64,000 nt of DNA from Lycorma delicatula (GCF_047948215.1 NC_134462.1:121356937-121420936); one strand, 5' to 3'; positions 1-11,602 are shown, counted from the first letter of the stretch. Notes: a model not told the origin generated them from the letters alone. Made by a program: numbers and translations.

Positions 1-344
1 TATACGAATGCCCTGTAGTAGGGTATGATTAGTAATATCGTATTTATTTATATATGAGTAATAATGTATAATAGTAAATCGCTAACGGATAAAGATCATA
101 TTCTGATAATTATATTTCAACTTGTCATATGGTTTTTATATCGATAGCTGTGTACAAGTTATAGACTGCACCGACTTTTATATTGTCAGAGATATTTTTC
201 AATCGTTTACTGCGTGTGTGCTGTGCTTTATACTACTCGTTATTTTTATCCGACATGAGCTTGATTTACTTAATCCGTGAGGTGCTAGATAAAGAACATA
301 TTCGTGTTTTTACAAGCCAAAAGGATTTTACATAATCCTACATT
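1..344. other. AT-rich DNA without a gene
   Basis: I see no conserved coding frame, RNA or repeat here. It lies just upstream of the first retrotransposon fragment and may hold decayed 5' sequence of it, but nothing in the bases shows that. Confidence 0.4.
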
Positions 345-1153
345 TTGATTATTTGGTTATACATACTGGTGGACAAAAAAATTTATTTGTTGAGATTTGC
401 TGCACAGCAAGGGAGGAGGTGGCTTCAGCTGGCTAGATCTAGACATCGTGAGCTGCTTGAAGGGGCAGAAATTGCATATAACACCGCCAGAAACCAGCTT
501 AGAGCGGAGATAAAGCTAACAAAAAAGGAAGCTTGGCGAAATCTGGTCAGGGATTTAGATGTAGATACTTGTGGTACGGCCTATCGGGTCATTACCAAAA
601 CGTTTGGGAGGCCTTGCCCACTCTTGTCCAGAAGTCAGATGTTTGGGGTAATACACGAACTATTTCCTACGATGGGACTGAGCATTATAATATGATTATA
701 ACCCCTCCCCGGAGGTGAGGAGATTTACCTTGAAAGAACTCAAATGGGCAACGAAAAAGATCAGTGCCCGGGCCCTGACGGGGTACTAGGATCTATGATG
801 AAGAGACTTGTGGTGCTGCACCCATGGCCGATCCTTAAGGTGTTGAATATGGCTTCAAGCTGTGGTAGCTTTCCCAAGCCCTGGAAAGAGGCCGTACTAG
901 TATTAATTTCCAAAACTGGATCCTCAGATCAGGACAGGAAATTTAGGCCCTCTGCCATCTCCCATGCGGGTCACCATTCATGGACACCCTCTGCCGTGTC
1001 CCATTCGTGGACACCCATGCGGGTGTCCCTCCCGTTCACCTAAGAGCCTACTGGTTGACTAGAACTCATCAGGGAATTACTAAGAATGAGGCAAATGACT
1101 TAACTATTCAGCAGTGGCAGGCTGAGTGGGAAAGCACAAACAAATCTGAATAA
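345..1153 (+). pseudogene. R1-clade-like non-LTR retrotransposon ORF2 remnant, internally deleted
   Basis: This encodes broken pieces of a reverse transcriptase polyprotein that would copy its own RNA into the genome. The first piece (about 393-640) reads as the linker before the RT domain of R1-type elements: a basic helix rich in R and K, then WRNLVRDLDVDTCGTAYR, close to the usual W..L...D.D.WG.AYR pattern. After one or two frame changes near 690-770 comes PGPDG (the APGPDG box at the start of the RT domain) and then FPKPWKEAVLVLISKTG, the usual WK.A.LVLI.K block. At the position where YRPI would follow, short tandem repeats begin (948-1040). From 1043 a different part continues in frame: TIQQWQAEWES, like the W..W segment near the C-terminus of R1-type ORF2, ending at a stop at 1151. 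The catalytic core between these parts is missing. The family call is firm; the exact clade is inferred. Confidence 0.75.
948..1040 (+). repeat. Short direct repeats inside the R1-like remnant
   Basis: Short near-identical units alternate here: CCCATGCGGGT at about 961 and again at about 1014, and CCATT(C)(A/G)TGGACACC at about 974 and 1001, each next to CCCTCTGCC or GTGTCCC. The tract is GC-rich compared with its surroundings. It sits exactly where the RT coding sequence loses homology, between the WK.A block and the C-terminal W..W piece, so it may be filler made at the deletion junction. Confidence 0.6.
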
Positions 1154-2329
1154 TAATAATTATAATACACAGATTTCCAACCGATCCGAATACCGTATTT
1201 AATTAACGGTTCACAAAAATTGATATTTTTGTTCGATTAGATAATTGTATATTTTCATGGATCACAATATGCATCATCCTGACATATTACAATACAATAA
1301 ATTCCAACCGATGTTTCCATTTCTTAACTTACATATAACCATGATAAATACGCCTCAATATTCGCACCATATTTTAGCCAGTGGCAATACGTAATTCACT
1401 AATTCACTGACTAATCGTTATCAAAAACGCTGTTAACACTGCATTTCAAATAATCACAAAAAATCCAATTTGTCATAAGAATGTATACGAACAATCATTC
1501 AAGAATCCGGAAACTTTAATTTATCATGATCGTTACTAAATATTACTAATTTTGTTTGGAATAAAGAACGTTTACAAGAGTTTAGTGCGCTCATAATTCA
1601 ATATTTAAAAATCTGTATTCCAATTTTCTAGTAAGATCTTAATTTAAAATATTGAAGAATGTAACTATGAATTATTTGGGTATGTTACGTACAAGAAAGT
1701 GGTTTAGAAATGTTAATTTAAGTTTTTCCGTTTAATTTCCGATGATACTTTTTATTTTTGTTATTTTTTTTTGTTATATGTAACATACTTTTAAAAAGGA
1801 TTGAAAATATGACGGGACAACTGTACTTTCGTAACCTTTGAAATGATGAAAATTTTTTTTAATCGAACTAACGTTTCCTGGAATCTTTCTTTAATAAATG
1901 TTCATACCGATGTCGTTTTAACATGTATCCTTTATTACTCCAATGTATGTATGTATATACAGATATATAATATCTGTTCCTATGAAACAAGATATCCTGA
2001 ATGACTCGCAATCAATACCCAGCAAAAACTATTACACTATTACTGTATATTCGACGCGACTGACTGTACTTACCTCCGGTTACTTGACTAAAAAACATAA
2101 AGTAGAAAAAATTTAAAAAACAATGAGAAACGAAGCACGTTCACCGCCTAGTGGTGTTTGTCCGATAAAGCTGGAACCGGAAAAAATTATTTTTACTCTT
2201 ACGAAGGACGTGTAACCGGCTTTACTTCTGTTTTTAAGATGGAGGCCGGCTATTTTGAAACCCGCGTTCTTCACATCACTCAAAGTTTGACCGAACCGTT
2301 GCTCTGAAGAAATTACAATACGCTGATAT
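1154..2329. other. AT-rich intergenic DNA
   Basis: No coding frame, RNA gene or dispersed repeat could be recognised. The start may be the decayed 3' untranslated part of the preceding retrotransposon, as the stop at 1151 is followed by an AAT-rich tract. Confidence 0.4.
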
Positions 2330-2460
2330 TTTTTATAAATCGGACAGGTTTTAATTTTTATTTAGAATTATTATTCTCATAAGCATGATTTTAACGAACA
2401 CAGGAGAGATCCTGTGATTTTAGACGAGAAGGACGAGCGAAGCGATTTGTGACGTGCTAG
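2330..2460 (+). repeat. Dispersed repeat, family with GAACACAGGAGAG core, copy 1
   Basis: This shares an ordered series of short blocks with 4670-4812: a TTTAATTTTTATTTA stretch, ATTATTATT, ATAAGCATG, TTTTAA, GAACACAGGAGAG(A/G)TCCTG and then AGAAGGAC with GCGAAGCGA. Order and orientation match in both copies, so this is a real dispersed family and not chance AT-richness. Its class is unknown. Confidence 0.65.
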
Positions 2461-4669
2461 TATATAAGCACTGGAAGATGTATATTAAACATTCGTGAAA
2501 TTGAAAGATTGTAGTATGTGTGTACGGTATGTATTGTGCTGTTCGTTATACATTTATTTTAGTAGTCGCTTTAATACATGCTGAATCTACACGCTGTATT
2601 TTACAATCATTAAGTTTAGGTTTATACATTTTTTCCTTGATATTTTAACTATATATAAATAATCGGTACGCAACTGTAAAATGAATTCGAAAGATCGGCT
2701 TCTAATATTTAAAAAAGTTAAACGTCTCACTTGTTGAAAAGACTAGTAAATTTTACAGCCGTAATGAAAACTTTACGTCGAGGGCGTACCGTCATCGTTC
2801 ATTCAGTTTTAAATGTCTATCGAGTACCTGACATCGGGATAAGATTTAGTGTTAATAAAAAAAAAAAAATCAAAATAACTGAAACGAAATTGTAATTATT
2901 ACTGATTAATTATTTAAAAAAGAATGACTTAACAGAAAAAAAATAGAATAGGCACTAAGAGCCTTAAATTAAAATAAAGATTTAAACTCGCAGAGAATGA
3001 TTCGTTAAATTCTTTATTCTAGTCTGGTTTTCTTACTAACACATTCTCACTCTTTCTCTTTCACTCTTACATTCTATTTTTTCGTTTATTCACTAGTAAC
3101 TTTTAAATCTACGATAAAGTGTAGTTGTTTCTTATCTTCCGATAATATTCATGTTTATTTTTGTTTGTCAGATAAAATATGATATAATATGTAAACATAT
3201 AGTATAAATAAATTAAAAATAAGAATAAATATACTTACGTTCTGTCGGTATTCTTTAAGGAATATTTTCTTGTTAGTCGCGAAGATAATGAAGATTAAAA
3301 ATAAGAAAACAAAACGATTTAAAATGAAAATAAAATACGACTATAACACTACGGCCACCGTCACCGCTATCCGAAACGCCAACGTTAAATATAACATCCT
3401 GTCTAATAAACTTGACAGGTTTTTATAGCATTTTAATTAACTTATTGTATAGTACTTTACGTTATGAAAATATATACTTTATAAGTTATAAAATTACACG
3501 ATCGATGTCTCGTATAACTAATATTTATATATGTATATACAAAATAAATGGAATGCACGATAAAAATAAAAAATAAGAAATTATTAATAGTTTTCTATCC
3601 TTCCATATCCTTACTGTTCCATATTATATTTCGTTCTTGATGTGCACTCCTACATGTTAATTTATTATTAATTCATTTCATCTGACCGTCTGTGTTACGT
3701 ATAATAAATTGAAAATAATGAACTAACAAGTTTTTATTTTATATATACTCGCGCGCTATATGTTTTTTCGTGTTTGTAACTACACTACGCTACAAGTTTT
3801 GTAACGACTGTAAAAATAATTTAAAAGTCAAGTATATGAATCTAGTTAAGGAATCTTATGATTTATATTTAATGTTTCTTTTATTCTTTATATTATTAAA
3901 TTTAACGTTTTCTATTAAATTTGTTAATAAAATAGAATTATCATTATTTTATTCTATTATTATTATTATTATTATTGTATTTTTTATTTATTTTACAGTA
4001 AGGTGCTATAAATAAAATTTACTACTGTTCCGCATATATGTATAACTTACCTTTAGCTTGTCGGTTAGATTTAGTTACCTCTAGTTTCATTCTTTGCATA
4101 TATTATAATATATTTTGATATAGCGTGTCTTGTTAGCAGGATTATTTAATGAGAATTATAGCGGGAGTATTTAAATTTATTTACAATTCTTATTTGGTTC
4201 TACCGAGGTAGTTGTACATATACTCTATTTATATATTCCTCTATATGTTTTTTTTTTTTTTACATGTACAACTCCAGTTATTTTTTAAATTATATATTCT
4301 TGACCCGTTATATCCACGCCGATGAGTGTTAAGCTTCGTAAATGGGTTTAAAAAAATTATTAAAAATCGAGGACGGTTACATTTTATCCTAAACTCGGTT
4401 CTCTTTAATGCGATTTCATTTCATAACTGAAATTATTTCTTTGGAAAATAAAGAAAAATTATCCTTTTTTACAGCTTCTTAGAAAAACAGGAATTTGCAA
4501 CCGCATAAAACACGTAAAAAAAATTAAAACTATATTTTTTACCGCCTAATAACTATTTTTAAATACCTTTGTTCTTGTCTGAGTTAATCTAATTATTGAC
4601 CATTTTTCACGAAATATATATATATATATATATAATAGTTATTATTAAAAAAAAGCTGGTAACTTGAGG
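2461..4669. other. AT-rich intergenic DNA with simple repeats
   Basis: Long A, T and AT runs dominate, including an (AT)n tract at 4614-4634 and an (ATT)n run near 3954-3978. An 81-codon open frame at 3770-4015 is mostly low-complexity hydrophobic residues and looks like chance. Nothing else can be supported. Confidence 0.4.
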
Positions 4670-4812
4670 TTTATAAATCGAAAAGACTTTAATTTTTATT
4701 TATCATTATTATTATTATAAGCATGATATATATATAAGCATGCTTTTAATGAACACAGGAGAGGTCCTGACTAGACAAGAAGGACTTGCGAAGCGAAGGC
4801 TGACAGGCTAAG
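4670..4812 (+). repeat. Dispersed repeat, family with GAACACAGGAGAG core, copy 2
   Basis: This is the second copy of the repeat at 2330-2460, in the same orientation. It keeps TTTAATTTTTATTTA, ATAAGCATG, GAACACAGGAGAG and GCGAAGCGA. ATAAGCATG is itself duplicated around a short ATATAT insert here (about 4717-4743). The spacing to copy 1 is about 2.3 kb. Confidence 0.65.
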
Positions 4813-5325
4813 TTGTGTGGTATGTAATATTTTGTTTCATAGCGGATAATTTGCAGTAATTCTCGCAAGATAAGCGTTTTGTCTAATGGGCATACAATAA
4901 TAACTACAATGACTACGTTCTGAAATAGTCTAGCATTAGTTAATGAAAAAGGAATGTTTAAAAAAAAATTGTAATTTAAAATAAATATATAAAATATAAT
5001 ATTTACATTATTTTATATTATATATATATTCTAATTAAAGCCGAAAGTTTCTCTGACTACTTTTTTTCGCATCACACGAGAACCGATCGAACGATTGCTT
5101 TCAAATTTGCAGGATGCATTCCTGTTATCCTAGGAAAGGTCTTAGCCGTAAACAGAATTAAAAGATATTAAAGAATAAACCGAATTAAAGATATTTTAAA
5201 AGAAAAAATATATTAATCCTTCTACTTCATTATTATATTTATGTCAGCGCGGCAACAAAAATAAGTTATGATTTTTCGTCTTCAAAGGTATGTATACTTT
5301 AGTTACAGTAGTTACTACTGTTATA
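4813..5325. other. AT-rich intergenic DNA
   Basis: No gene or recognisable repeat was found. Poly(A) and AT stretches are frequent. Confidence 0.4.
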
Positions 5326-5608
5326 CCCACCGGGTCGGTCTAGTGGTGAACGCTTCTTCGCAAATCAGATGATTTCGAAGTCGAGAGTTTCAAATTTTCA
5401 AATCCTAGTAGACAGTTACTTTTATACGCATTTGAATACTAGATCGTGGGTACCGTTGTTCTTTGGCTGTCGGGTTTCAATTAACCATACATCTCAGAAA
5501 CAGTCGACCTTAGACTGTACAAGACTATACTTCACTTACACTCACACGTATCATTCTCTGAAGTAATACCTGACAGTAATTCACGGTAGCTAAACAGGAA
5601 AAAAAAGA
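5326..5608 (+). mobile_element. tRNA-headed SINE (family S1), copy 1
   Basis: This is a short interspersed element of about 280 bp. The head resembles a tRNA: GGTCGGTCTAGTGGTGAAC matches a Pol III A box region, then an arm with AAATCAGATGATTT and GAAGTCGAGAGTT, and a degenerate B box near TTTTCAAATCC. The body contains the shared core TCGGGTTTCAATTAACCA and ACTGTACAAGACTA, and the tail reads GTAGCTAAACAGGAAAAAA. Four other copies lie in this window (11.3, 17.9, 42.2 and 51.5 kb). It would depend on a LINE for movement. No clean target-site duplication is visible around this copy. Confidence 0.85.
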
Positions 5609-5670
5609 GTTATTCCTATTGTGCCTGTTGTAATTTAGTTTCTTTTACAAGTTTCTGTAAGTCCTGAATA

Positions 5671-5860
5671 CTTTATTTATTATTTATCAGTATTATTCTC
5701 ACAACCAAGAGAGTATCGAACGGAGGGATCTTGGACACCCGCAGTCCAGGACCCTTCGGACTAGATGGGAATGGCGACCGAAGCGAACTCTACGTGAACG
5801 GTGAGTGAGTGAAGCGGGCTGTGCTGGGGTCCACGCGGCTCCGCTCCCTGGAATATATTT
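5671..5860 (+). other. GC-rich block, possible third copy of the 2.3/4.7-kb repeat family
   Basis: The start resembles copies 1 and 2 (TTTATTTA, GTATTATTCTCA, then GAACGGAGGGATC in place of GAACACAGGAGAGATC). It then becomes a GC-rich stretch with CCGAAGCGAAC, GTGAAGCGGGC and CACGCGGCTCCGCTCCC. The composition contrasts sharply with its surroundings. Membership in the family is a guess based on block order. Confidence 0.35.
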
Positions 5861-6451
5861 TGTACGTGTATTTTATAACAATCGTTGAATAAATTCTCAA
5901 CCGTTACACACACAAAAAAAGAAGAATTTTAGCAAATGCTAAATCGGTATCAAAAATTAGACCGTTGGTTTCGGTATGAAACCACTGTTACTGTAAGCCT
6001 TTACGTAGAGGCAGTTCAAAATTGTTAAACAGAAATATCAGGTTTGTGACAAACATTTTAAAGAGTAGTAAAAAAACGTTTTCGTAAAAATAAACTTGAC
6101 AATTCTATCCAAAACGGCGGCCGTTTAATATTTGTTATAACTAATTCCAAAAGTGCTATTCAGTGCCTTAAGAGGCACTTTTTTGAGCGATTATTAAGAT
6201 AATTGCTAAATAGAGGAATGGTAAAGAATTAAATTTACCAAATACTTCTATCTCAAAAAAAAACTGTTATTCGGTAAGAGGTATGAGGGTTTCATACCTG
6301 TAGGTCGGGTTTCATAATAGATATGAAAAATATTAAATATTTTCTCTTTTGACTAGGTTTGGATTGTCGTAGTCCGAAATGTTTTACAAGTTTTTAATTT
6401 CTAAATTCCCTTTTCAAATGATGCGACATAACTCCAATGAGAGGAGTAGTA

Positions 6452-6495
6452 GTAAGTAACTCAAAAATTCCATTAAAAATTTTTGAGTTACTTAC
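6452..6495. repeat. Hairpin with 18-bp perfect arms
   Basis: The left arm 6452-6469 (GTAAGTAACTCAAAAATT) is the exact reverse complement of 6478-6495, with an 8-base loop. Pairing continues outward less perfectly, as GGAGTAGTA faces TACTCCTCC. It could be a small foldback element or a transcribed stem; nothing shows which. Confidence 0.8.
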
Positions 6496-6853
6496 TCCTC
6501 CCATAGGTACTTCCGGGGTGTGAACTTTGAGTGTGGTGATTCATAAAAAAACATAAATCTTTTTGAGGTAAAATGCAATAAATATTATTTTTAAAATGTT
6601 AACGGCTGAAAATTTGTTTAAAGGTTGGCATACTTTATGAATTCTTGTATATTTTTAATGTCATTTCGTTCCGATTTCATTACTAGCACTTTTAATTAAG
6701 ACTATATAATTCTTATTAGCTTGTGAAAACGAACGTACTAGTTTAATTTGCCCGTTTCTGATCCATGATAACTCTTAACATAGACATTACTTGAAAATAA
6801 AACGATAATTAAAAACCCGTTTCCCGTACCATTTTTTGCGAATACCATGAAAA

Positions 6854-6889
6854 AGTAGTATCCATTACTAACTAGTAATGGATGTGCTT
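6854..6889. repeat. Short-loop hairpin
   Basis: ATCCATTACTA (6860-6870) pairs with TAGTAATGGAT (6873-6883) around a 2-base loop, and flanking AAAAG and CTTTT extend the symmetry with mismatches. The function is unknown. Confidence 0.6.
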
Positions 6890-6964
6890 TTTCGCATTTA
6901 TTCCTGACACATAATCCTAGTATGAAATCTGGTTAGATTTAAAAGATATAAAAGAATCTCTTTG

Positions 6965-7623
6965 GACACAACATTACTTCCTTGTACCCCTATTAAATTG
7001 CATATACACATATTTTTAAAATGAAAAGTACATAAAATTTTTATTTCACAAAATCTTCTAATATTTTTCATTTTTTTATTATTATTTTATTATTAATATT
7101 ATTAGTAAATTATTATTTATTGTAATTTTTTTTACAATCAGAAATTAACAATAATTATTAATATATTTAAATTTAAAAAAAGTCTGATTCGAACCGATGT
7201 GGCTTCCCCTTGTAAGATCCAAATATTTCATTAATAAATTTCATTTGGCTATAACTTTGGAAGAAATGAAAATAAGTACCACTTATGATACACCATTGAA
7301 AAGCTCTCGATGAGCCTTATTACTGTAGTTAAGAAAAAGTTCAAATCCAAATGTTTTTGGATTTTGGGTTATTTTTAAAACTTTTAGTCCAGTCAAAAGG
7401 AAGCTGCACAAGTAGATGTTACAACAGTTCTAAATCCAAAATGTCAACATTCTGCGACCAATCGTTTTTGAGTTATGATAGATACGTACGTACGTATAGA
7501 CATCATGCCGAAAATTGTCAAAATGGATTCAGGGATGGTCAAAATTTATATTTCCGTTGAAATCTAAAAACCGAAATTTTTCCCTATCACAATACTCCTT
7601 TACTTCGTACAAGGAAGTAAAAA
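6965..7623 (-). repeat. Left arm of the foldback element
   Basis: About 660 bp in minus orientation. Reading toward lower coordinates it runs from a 27-base hairpin (7593-7619, one base shortened) through blocks ending in a TTCGAATCAGACT-type motif at 7181, then an AT-rich tail to 6965. Relative to the right arm it lacks the segment matching about 8350-8635. Confidence 0.75.
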
Positions 7624-7651
7624 CGGTACTTCTACTCTATTTTTGTTCAGT

Positions 7652-8683
7652 TTTTACTTCCTTGTACGAAGTAAAGGAAGTATTGTGATCGCGAAAAATT
7701 TCGGTTTTCAGATTTCAACAGAAATACCCATTTTGATCATCCCTGAATCCATTTTGACTAGTTTCGGCATATCTGTACATGTATGTATAATCTTGCGTAA
7801 CTCAAAAACGATTAGCCGTAGAATGTTCGAATTTTGGATTTAGGACTGTTTTAACATCTAGTTGTGCACCTCCCCGTTAGATTGCAATTGACTGTCTCCC
7901 AGAAACCCCAAAATCAAAAAAAAGTTTCGATTTTGGACTTTTTCTGGAGTAATAGCCCTCATTGAGAGCTTTTCAACCATTTATCATAATTAGTGGTATT
8001 TATTTTCACTGGTTCCAGAGTTATAGCCAAATAAAATTTTAATTAATGAAATATTTGGATCTTACAATTGGAAGGCACATCGGTTCGAATCAGACTTCAT
8101 CTCCTTTTTTTTAACTTTTTTTAATTTTCTTATTTAATTTAAATATATTGATTTATTAATAAAATTAGAATTGCTTATAAAAAAAAAAATTAAAAAGAAA
8201 AATTGCTTGTATTAACTCGTGAAGGTAAAAAAAAATTTACAATAAATAATTTTTCAATCATAACAATAAAAAAAAGATATGAAAAAAAATCGTAAGTTAT
8301 TAGTGAAATAAAATTTTATGTACTTTTAATTTTTTTTTTCAAAAATTTTACAGAGGTTAATATTTATTAAATCAGAATATTTAAATTAAAAAAAAAGTTA
8401 CAAAAAAAAATGTATATGAAGTCGACACGTTCTCACTTACACCACATAACTATTTGAGCGGTATGTATCAAAATTAATATATAAACTCATATAAAATTCT
8501 GAAGCAGACACAAAAAAAAAATTAATGCATGTGGTGTCCACCGTAATGCAATTGTGTAACTATCCGTTTTATTAAAGAACTGGAGGATCGTATCGTACTT
8601 TCAAATGAAATAAGTTCAAATGAAATGCAGAAAAAAATGTGTACATGCAATTTAATAGGCGTATAAGGAAGTCATGTCGTGTC
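7652..8683 (+). repeat. Right arm of the foldback element
   Basis: About 1,030 bp in plus orientation. It begins with the hairpin TACTTCCTTG...AAGGAAGTA (7655-7682), then TTGTGATCGCG and a unique-looking core with AACTCAAAAACGATTAG, and ends at the ACTTCCTT-like terminus near 8683. It appears to be the longer version of the unit. Confidence 0.75.
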
Positions 8684-10334
8684 TACATCAGATGTTTTGG
8701 TTTTTAATTTTTCACGTTTTCAGCATCATGTTAACGTGCTTTCTACCTGTACTATTTTACTCGATAAAATCTTTCATTAATTTTAAAGAAGTTTATTACC
8801 GCATATCCTTATTATACTGTTTTCTGAAGTTATTATTCTATTTTCAATTTCATATCGTATTCCGTTACGTTTTCTAACTTATAAATCATCCGATGAATAT
8901 CCTGTAATTTATTTCGTTAAAACAAATTTCGTTTGCGAAACTTATACAATTTCTCCTCTTCCTTCTATTCCGACTCTCTTGTCATCTTCTAGAACGCTTT
9001 TTTAAATACCTTCATCTACAAATGAAACAACTTTGGGGATCCGTAATACCGTCGTCGTACATCAACTATTATATCAATTCGCTCGACTTGCTCGGCGTTT
9101 ATTTTCATACCTGTTTTCCGATTCAGATACTTTTATTGATAAAATTTTTTTCCCAATTTCTTCTACGGCTTTTTCCATTACCCTTTGATAAAGCCAGAAA
9201 CTTTTATATCTATAAAAGATAAGTTTTTAAGAACCGATTTAAGAACGATTCGACTAATTTCATTTAAACATGCTAAACAGTTTAGTTTAAGGTATAAACT
9301 TTTTTTTTATATTAGGTTTATTTTTTTCGCTTTGTTTCGTTTTTCTTATATTTTTTATGAAGATATTCTATGTAGCGAAAGGTTTTGTAACCGTTATATT
9401 TTGAACGGTTTTCAACTATAATGATGTACGTATACTAAGGGAATAAAATTTACCGAATAAATAACTTTTCGTAAGGTATGAAACCGGATTACAAAGTAGC
9501 TTAAGTTTTATTTACGACGGTTTGTAATTTATCATAAATTTACTAACCGAAAAAAAATATTATAAAATTCAAAACTTATTTATTCTTGATTTCAATTTTG
9601 CAATGACGAATTTGGAATATTATATCGAATGTACGTATTACTTACTGTTCATTCGTATATAAAAAAAAGAGCGTGTGTGAAAAATCAGCTTAGTCGTCAA
9701 CTCTTTTTTGTTCGGGTAATTTTAGATTATATACACGAATAACCTTTTTTTTATTTGTAATCATATCGATGGGGTGTGTATTTATAAAATTGTGCATATT
9801 ATTCAATATGTACATGATATATATATAATGATTGAGTACTTTATTTGAAGGTCGAACCTCCAGCGTTCGTGCAACTAAGAAGTAAAGCCATGTGCTAACA
9901 ATCGGGTTCTATAAATACGTAGCTTGTAGCTGTAACTACACTTATTCGACATTGATAATTGATACTTCCTGCGTTTCTACTAAACGCAGCATATACATTT
10001 CTGGAACTATATTTATTATTACTATTACATACATAAGCCGTAATAATATGTTGTAAAATGAAATATCTTTGAAACGGAAAAAATACCTACTGTGATGTTG
10101 GCTGTAAATTGAAATGTCTACCGGAAGCTTAAATGCGATCCATTTATATATATATATATATATATGTTTATTGATCTATGTAATTTTTTTTTTAATTTTA
10201 AAACAACTTGGGTTTTTTTTACCCTATTGCCTACAGGAACTTTTATATGGGTTGTACGGTGGTTATCAGATAGAAATATCACATGATTAGATTCAGCGAT
10301 AATTTAAGAACTGTGTTATACTTATTTTTAAATA
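8684..10334. other. AT-rich intergenic DNA
   Basis: Two overlapping open frames (9022-9222 and 9185-9421) are hydrophobic and low complexity with no family match. A (TA)n tract lies at about 10144-10166. No gene, RNA or dispersed repeat can be supported. Confidence 0.4.
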
Positions 10335-10375
10335 CTAGCTGTGATACCCGGCACCTTCTTTTGTACAGTATAACC
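10335..10375 (-). other. Helitron-like 3' terminus (candidate)
   Basis: On the minus strand this reads GGTGCCGGGTATCACAGCTAG followed by T. Helitrons end in CTRR (here CTAG), insert before a T, and carry a GC-rich hairpin or CCGGGTA-like block just upstream. The CTAG is at 10335-10338. The 5' end and any hairpin of standard size are not clear, so this is a lead only. Confidence 0.35.
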
Positions 10376-11154
10376 GATAATACTGAGTTATTAATCTTAC
10401 AAATAGCCCGACTAACATTACCTTTTTAAAACAAAATCAAATATTCTCTTTTATTTAATTACAAACTTTGCAACGCAAAAGAAATGAAGTAAATTGAAAT
10501 GAGATCGTGGAAAACGGAACGTTGTACTGGTCGACTAAATTATTAAGAGTGATGGTTTGAGCATGCGCATTTATTACTAAACACCTCCGTAATTTTCATT
10601 ACGTTCCACGTATTGTATTAAAAATAGATCGTATAAATATAAAGTAAATGGGTTACTGAATTTAACAGGTTATTATACATTTTGTACAATAAAAACTTAA
10701 TATATTTTTATTAAACCGTTATTATTATAACAATAAAATTATTTTTAGTGAATTCTTAAGTAGAAATAATAACAGTATGTTTTAATATAGAAATTTTTAT
10801 CTTAAATTTGAGAATGATTTCTTGATAATTTATTTATTTACGCGTATCTGTTATTCGATGAATTATTTACATTATGTTTGATTAACAAAGCCGTAAAGGT
10901 TTAGCGTAAAGGTTTTTCAATCTTTTCAAACATTGAAAAATGTTTACCAAAAAATTATTATTTAGAAATTACACGATGAATTGAATTGCGATTACTCATC
11001 CGTATAATTTATATGTGATTTCGGTTAAATACAAATATGTCTTATGATTTTGTAAGCGTAGTTATCGCGCAGGTTTGAAGAAAAGATGTTTACACTCGGA
11101 TAAGGGAACTACACTATTTCACGCTCGGGTAGGGAAAACATAACATGCGCTCGC

Positions 11155-11197
<43 letters not shown>

Positions 11198-11311
11198 GCA
11201 TAAAGAAGCGTGTCCGAATGTATGAGTCATTTCTCTTCCCGTCTTAATGTACTCCCAGTACACCCGCTTATTACATCAGAGGTACGTAAAATGAACTACT
11301 GCGTGTCAACA
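10376..11311. other. AT-rich DNA, possibly decayed body of a Helitron-like element
   Basis: No coding frame or RNA was found. If the terminus at 10335 is real, the first few hundred bases here would be its body on the minus strand. Confidence 0.35.
11159..11196. repeat. (GT)19 microsatellite
   Basis: Nineteen uninterrupted GT units. Confidence 0.95.
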
Positions 11312-11320
11312 GATTACACT

Positions 11321-11593
11321 TTCTTTTTCCTGTTTAGCCGCCGGGAATTACCGTTTAGGTATTACTTCATAAGATGAACGAGGATGATATGTATGAATGT
11401 AAATGAAGTGTATCTGAGATCTTTGGTTAATTGAAACCCAACCACCAAAGAAGACCGGTATCCACGATCTAGTATTCAAATCCGTATAAAAATAACTGAA
11501 TTTATTATGGCTTGAACGCTGGAACTCTCGACTTCCAAATCAGCTGATTTGGGAAGGCGCGATCAGCGCTAGAACAACCCGGCGGGTTCAATC
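11321..11593 (-). mobile_element. tRNA-headed SINE (family S1), copy 2, with target-site duplication
   Basis: This is the reverse complement of the 5.3-kb SINE. The tail (TTTCTTTTTCCTGTTTAGCC, plus strand) is at the left and the tRNA-like head, with AAATCAGCTGATTT and an altered ACCCGGCGGGTT end, at the right. The direct repeat GATTACACT flanks it at 11312-11320 and 11594-11602, as expected for LINE-style insertion. Part of the central body seen in other copies (the region around the CTGTACAAGAC core) is missing, which makes this copy slightly shorter. Confidence 0.85.
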
Positions 11594-11602
11594 GATTACA
11601 CT

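Larger units (their letters stand above)
5861..6964. other. AT-rich intergenic DNA with two hairpins
   Basis: No gene was found. The two strong inverted repeats at 6452-6495 and 6854-6889 are listed separately. A smaller stem (AGTGCC/GGCACT) sits near 6161-6178. Confidence 0.4.
6965..8683. mobile_element. Composite foldback element: two repeat copies in inverted orientation
   Basis: The two halves are reverse complements of one another around a 28-base spacer (7624-7651). The best-matching inner arms are 7181-7623 and 7652-8096. AT-rich homology continues outward, and the outermost ends match again: ACTTCCTTGTACCCC at 6973-6990 faces GTATAAGGAAGT at 8661-8672, flanked by CACAACAT and ATGTCGTG. 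The right half holds about 370 more bases than the left. Both inner ends carry a small hairpin around TACTTCCTT. No transposase is encoded; frames at 7351-7560 and 7643-7843 are chance readings of the arms. No target-site duplication was seen. Confidence 0.8.

Noticed and set aside
3770..4015. 81-codon plus-strand open frame
   Set aside because: It is hydrophobic low-complexity sequence made by TTA/ATT runs, with no domain or supporting context.
6155..6185. Stem AGTGCC/GGCACT followed by T6, like a terminator
   Set aside because: This is a eukaryotic window, no transcript ends here, and such stems are expected by chance.
7351..7843. Two frames in the foldback arms
   Set aside because: They lie in inverted copies of a non-coding repeat and do not encode the same protein.
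9022..9421. Overlapping frames, and a minus-strand stretch reading like GMKINAE of an RT thumb
   Set aside because: Only six or seven residues match, neighbouring blocks are absent and the frame breaks at once.
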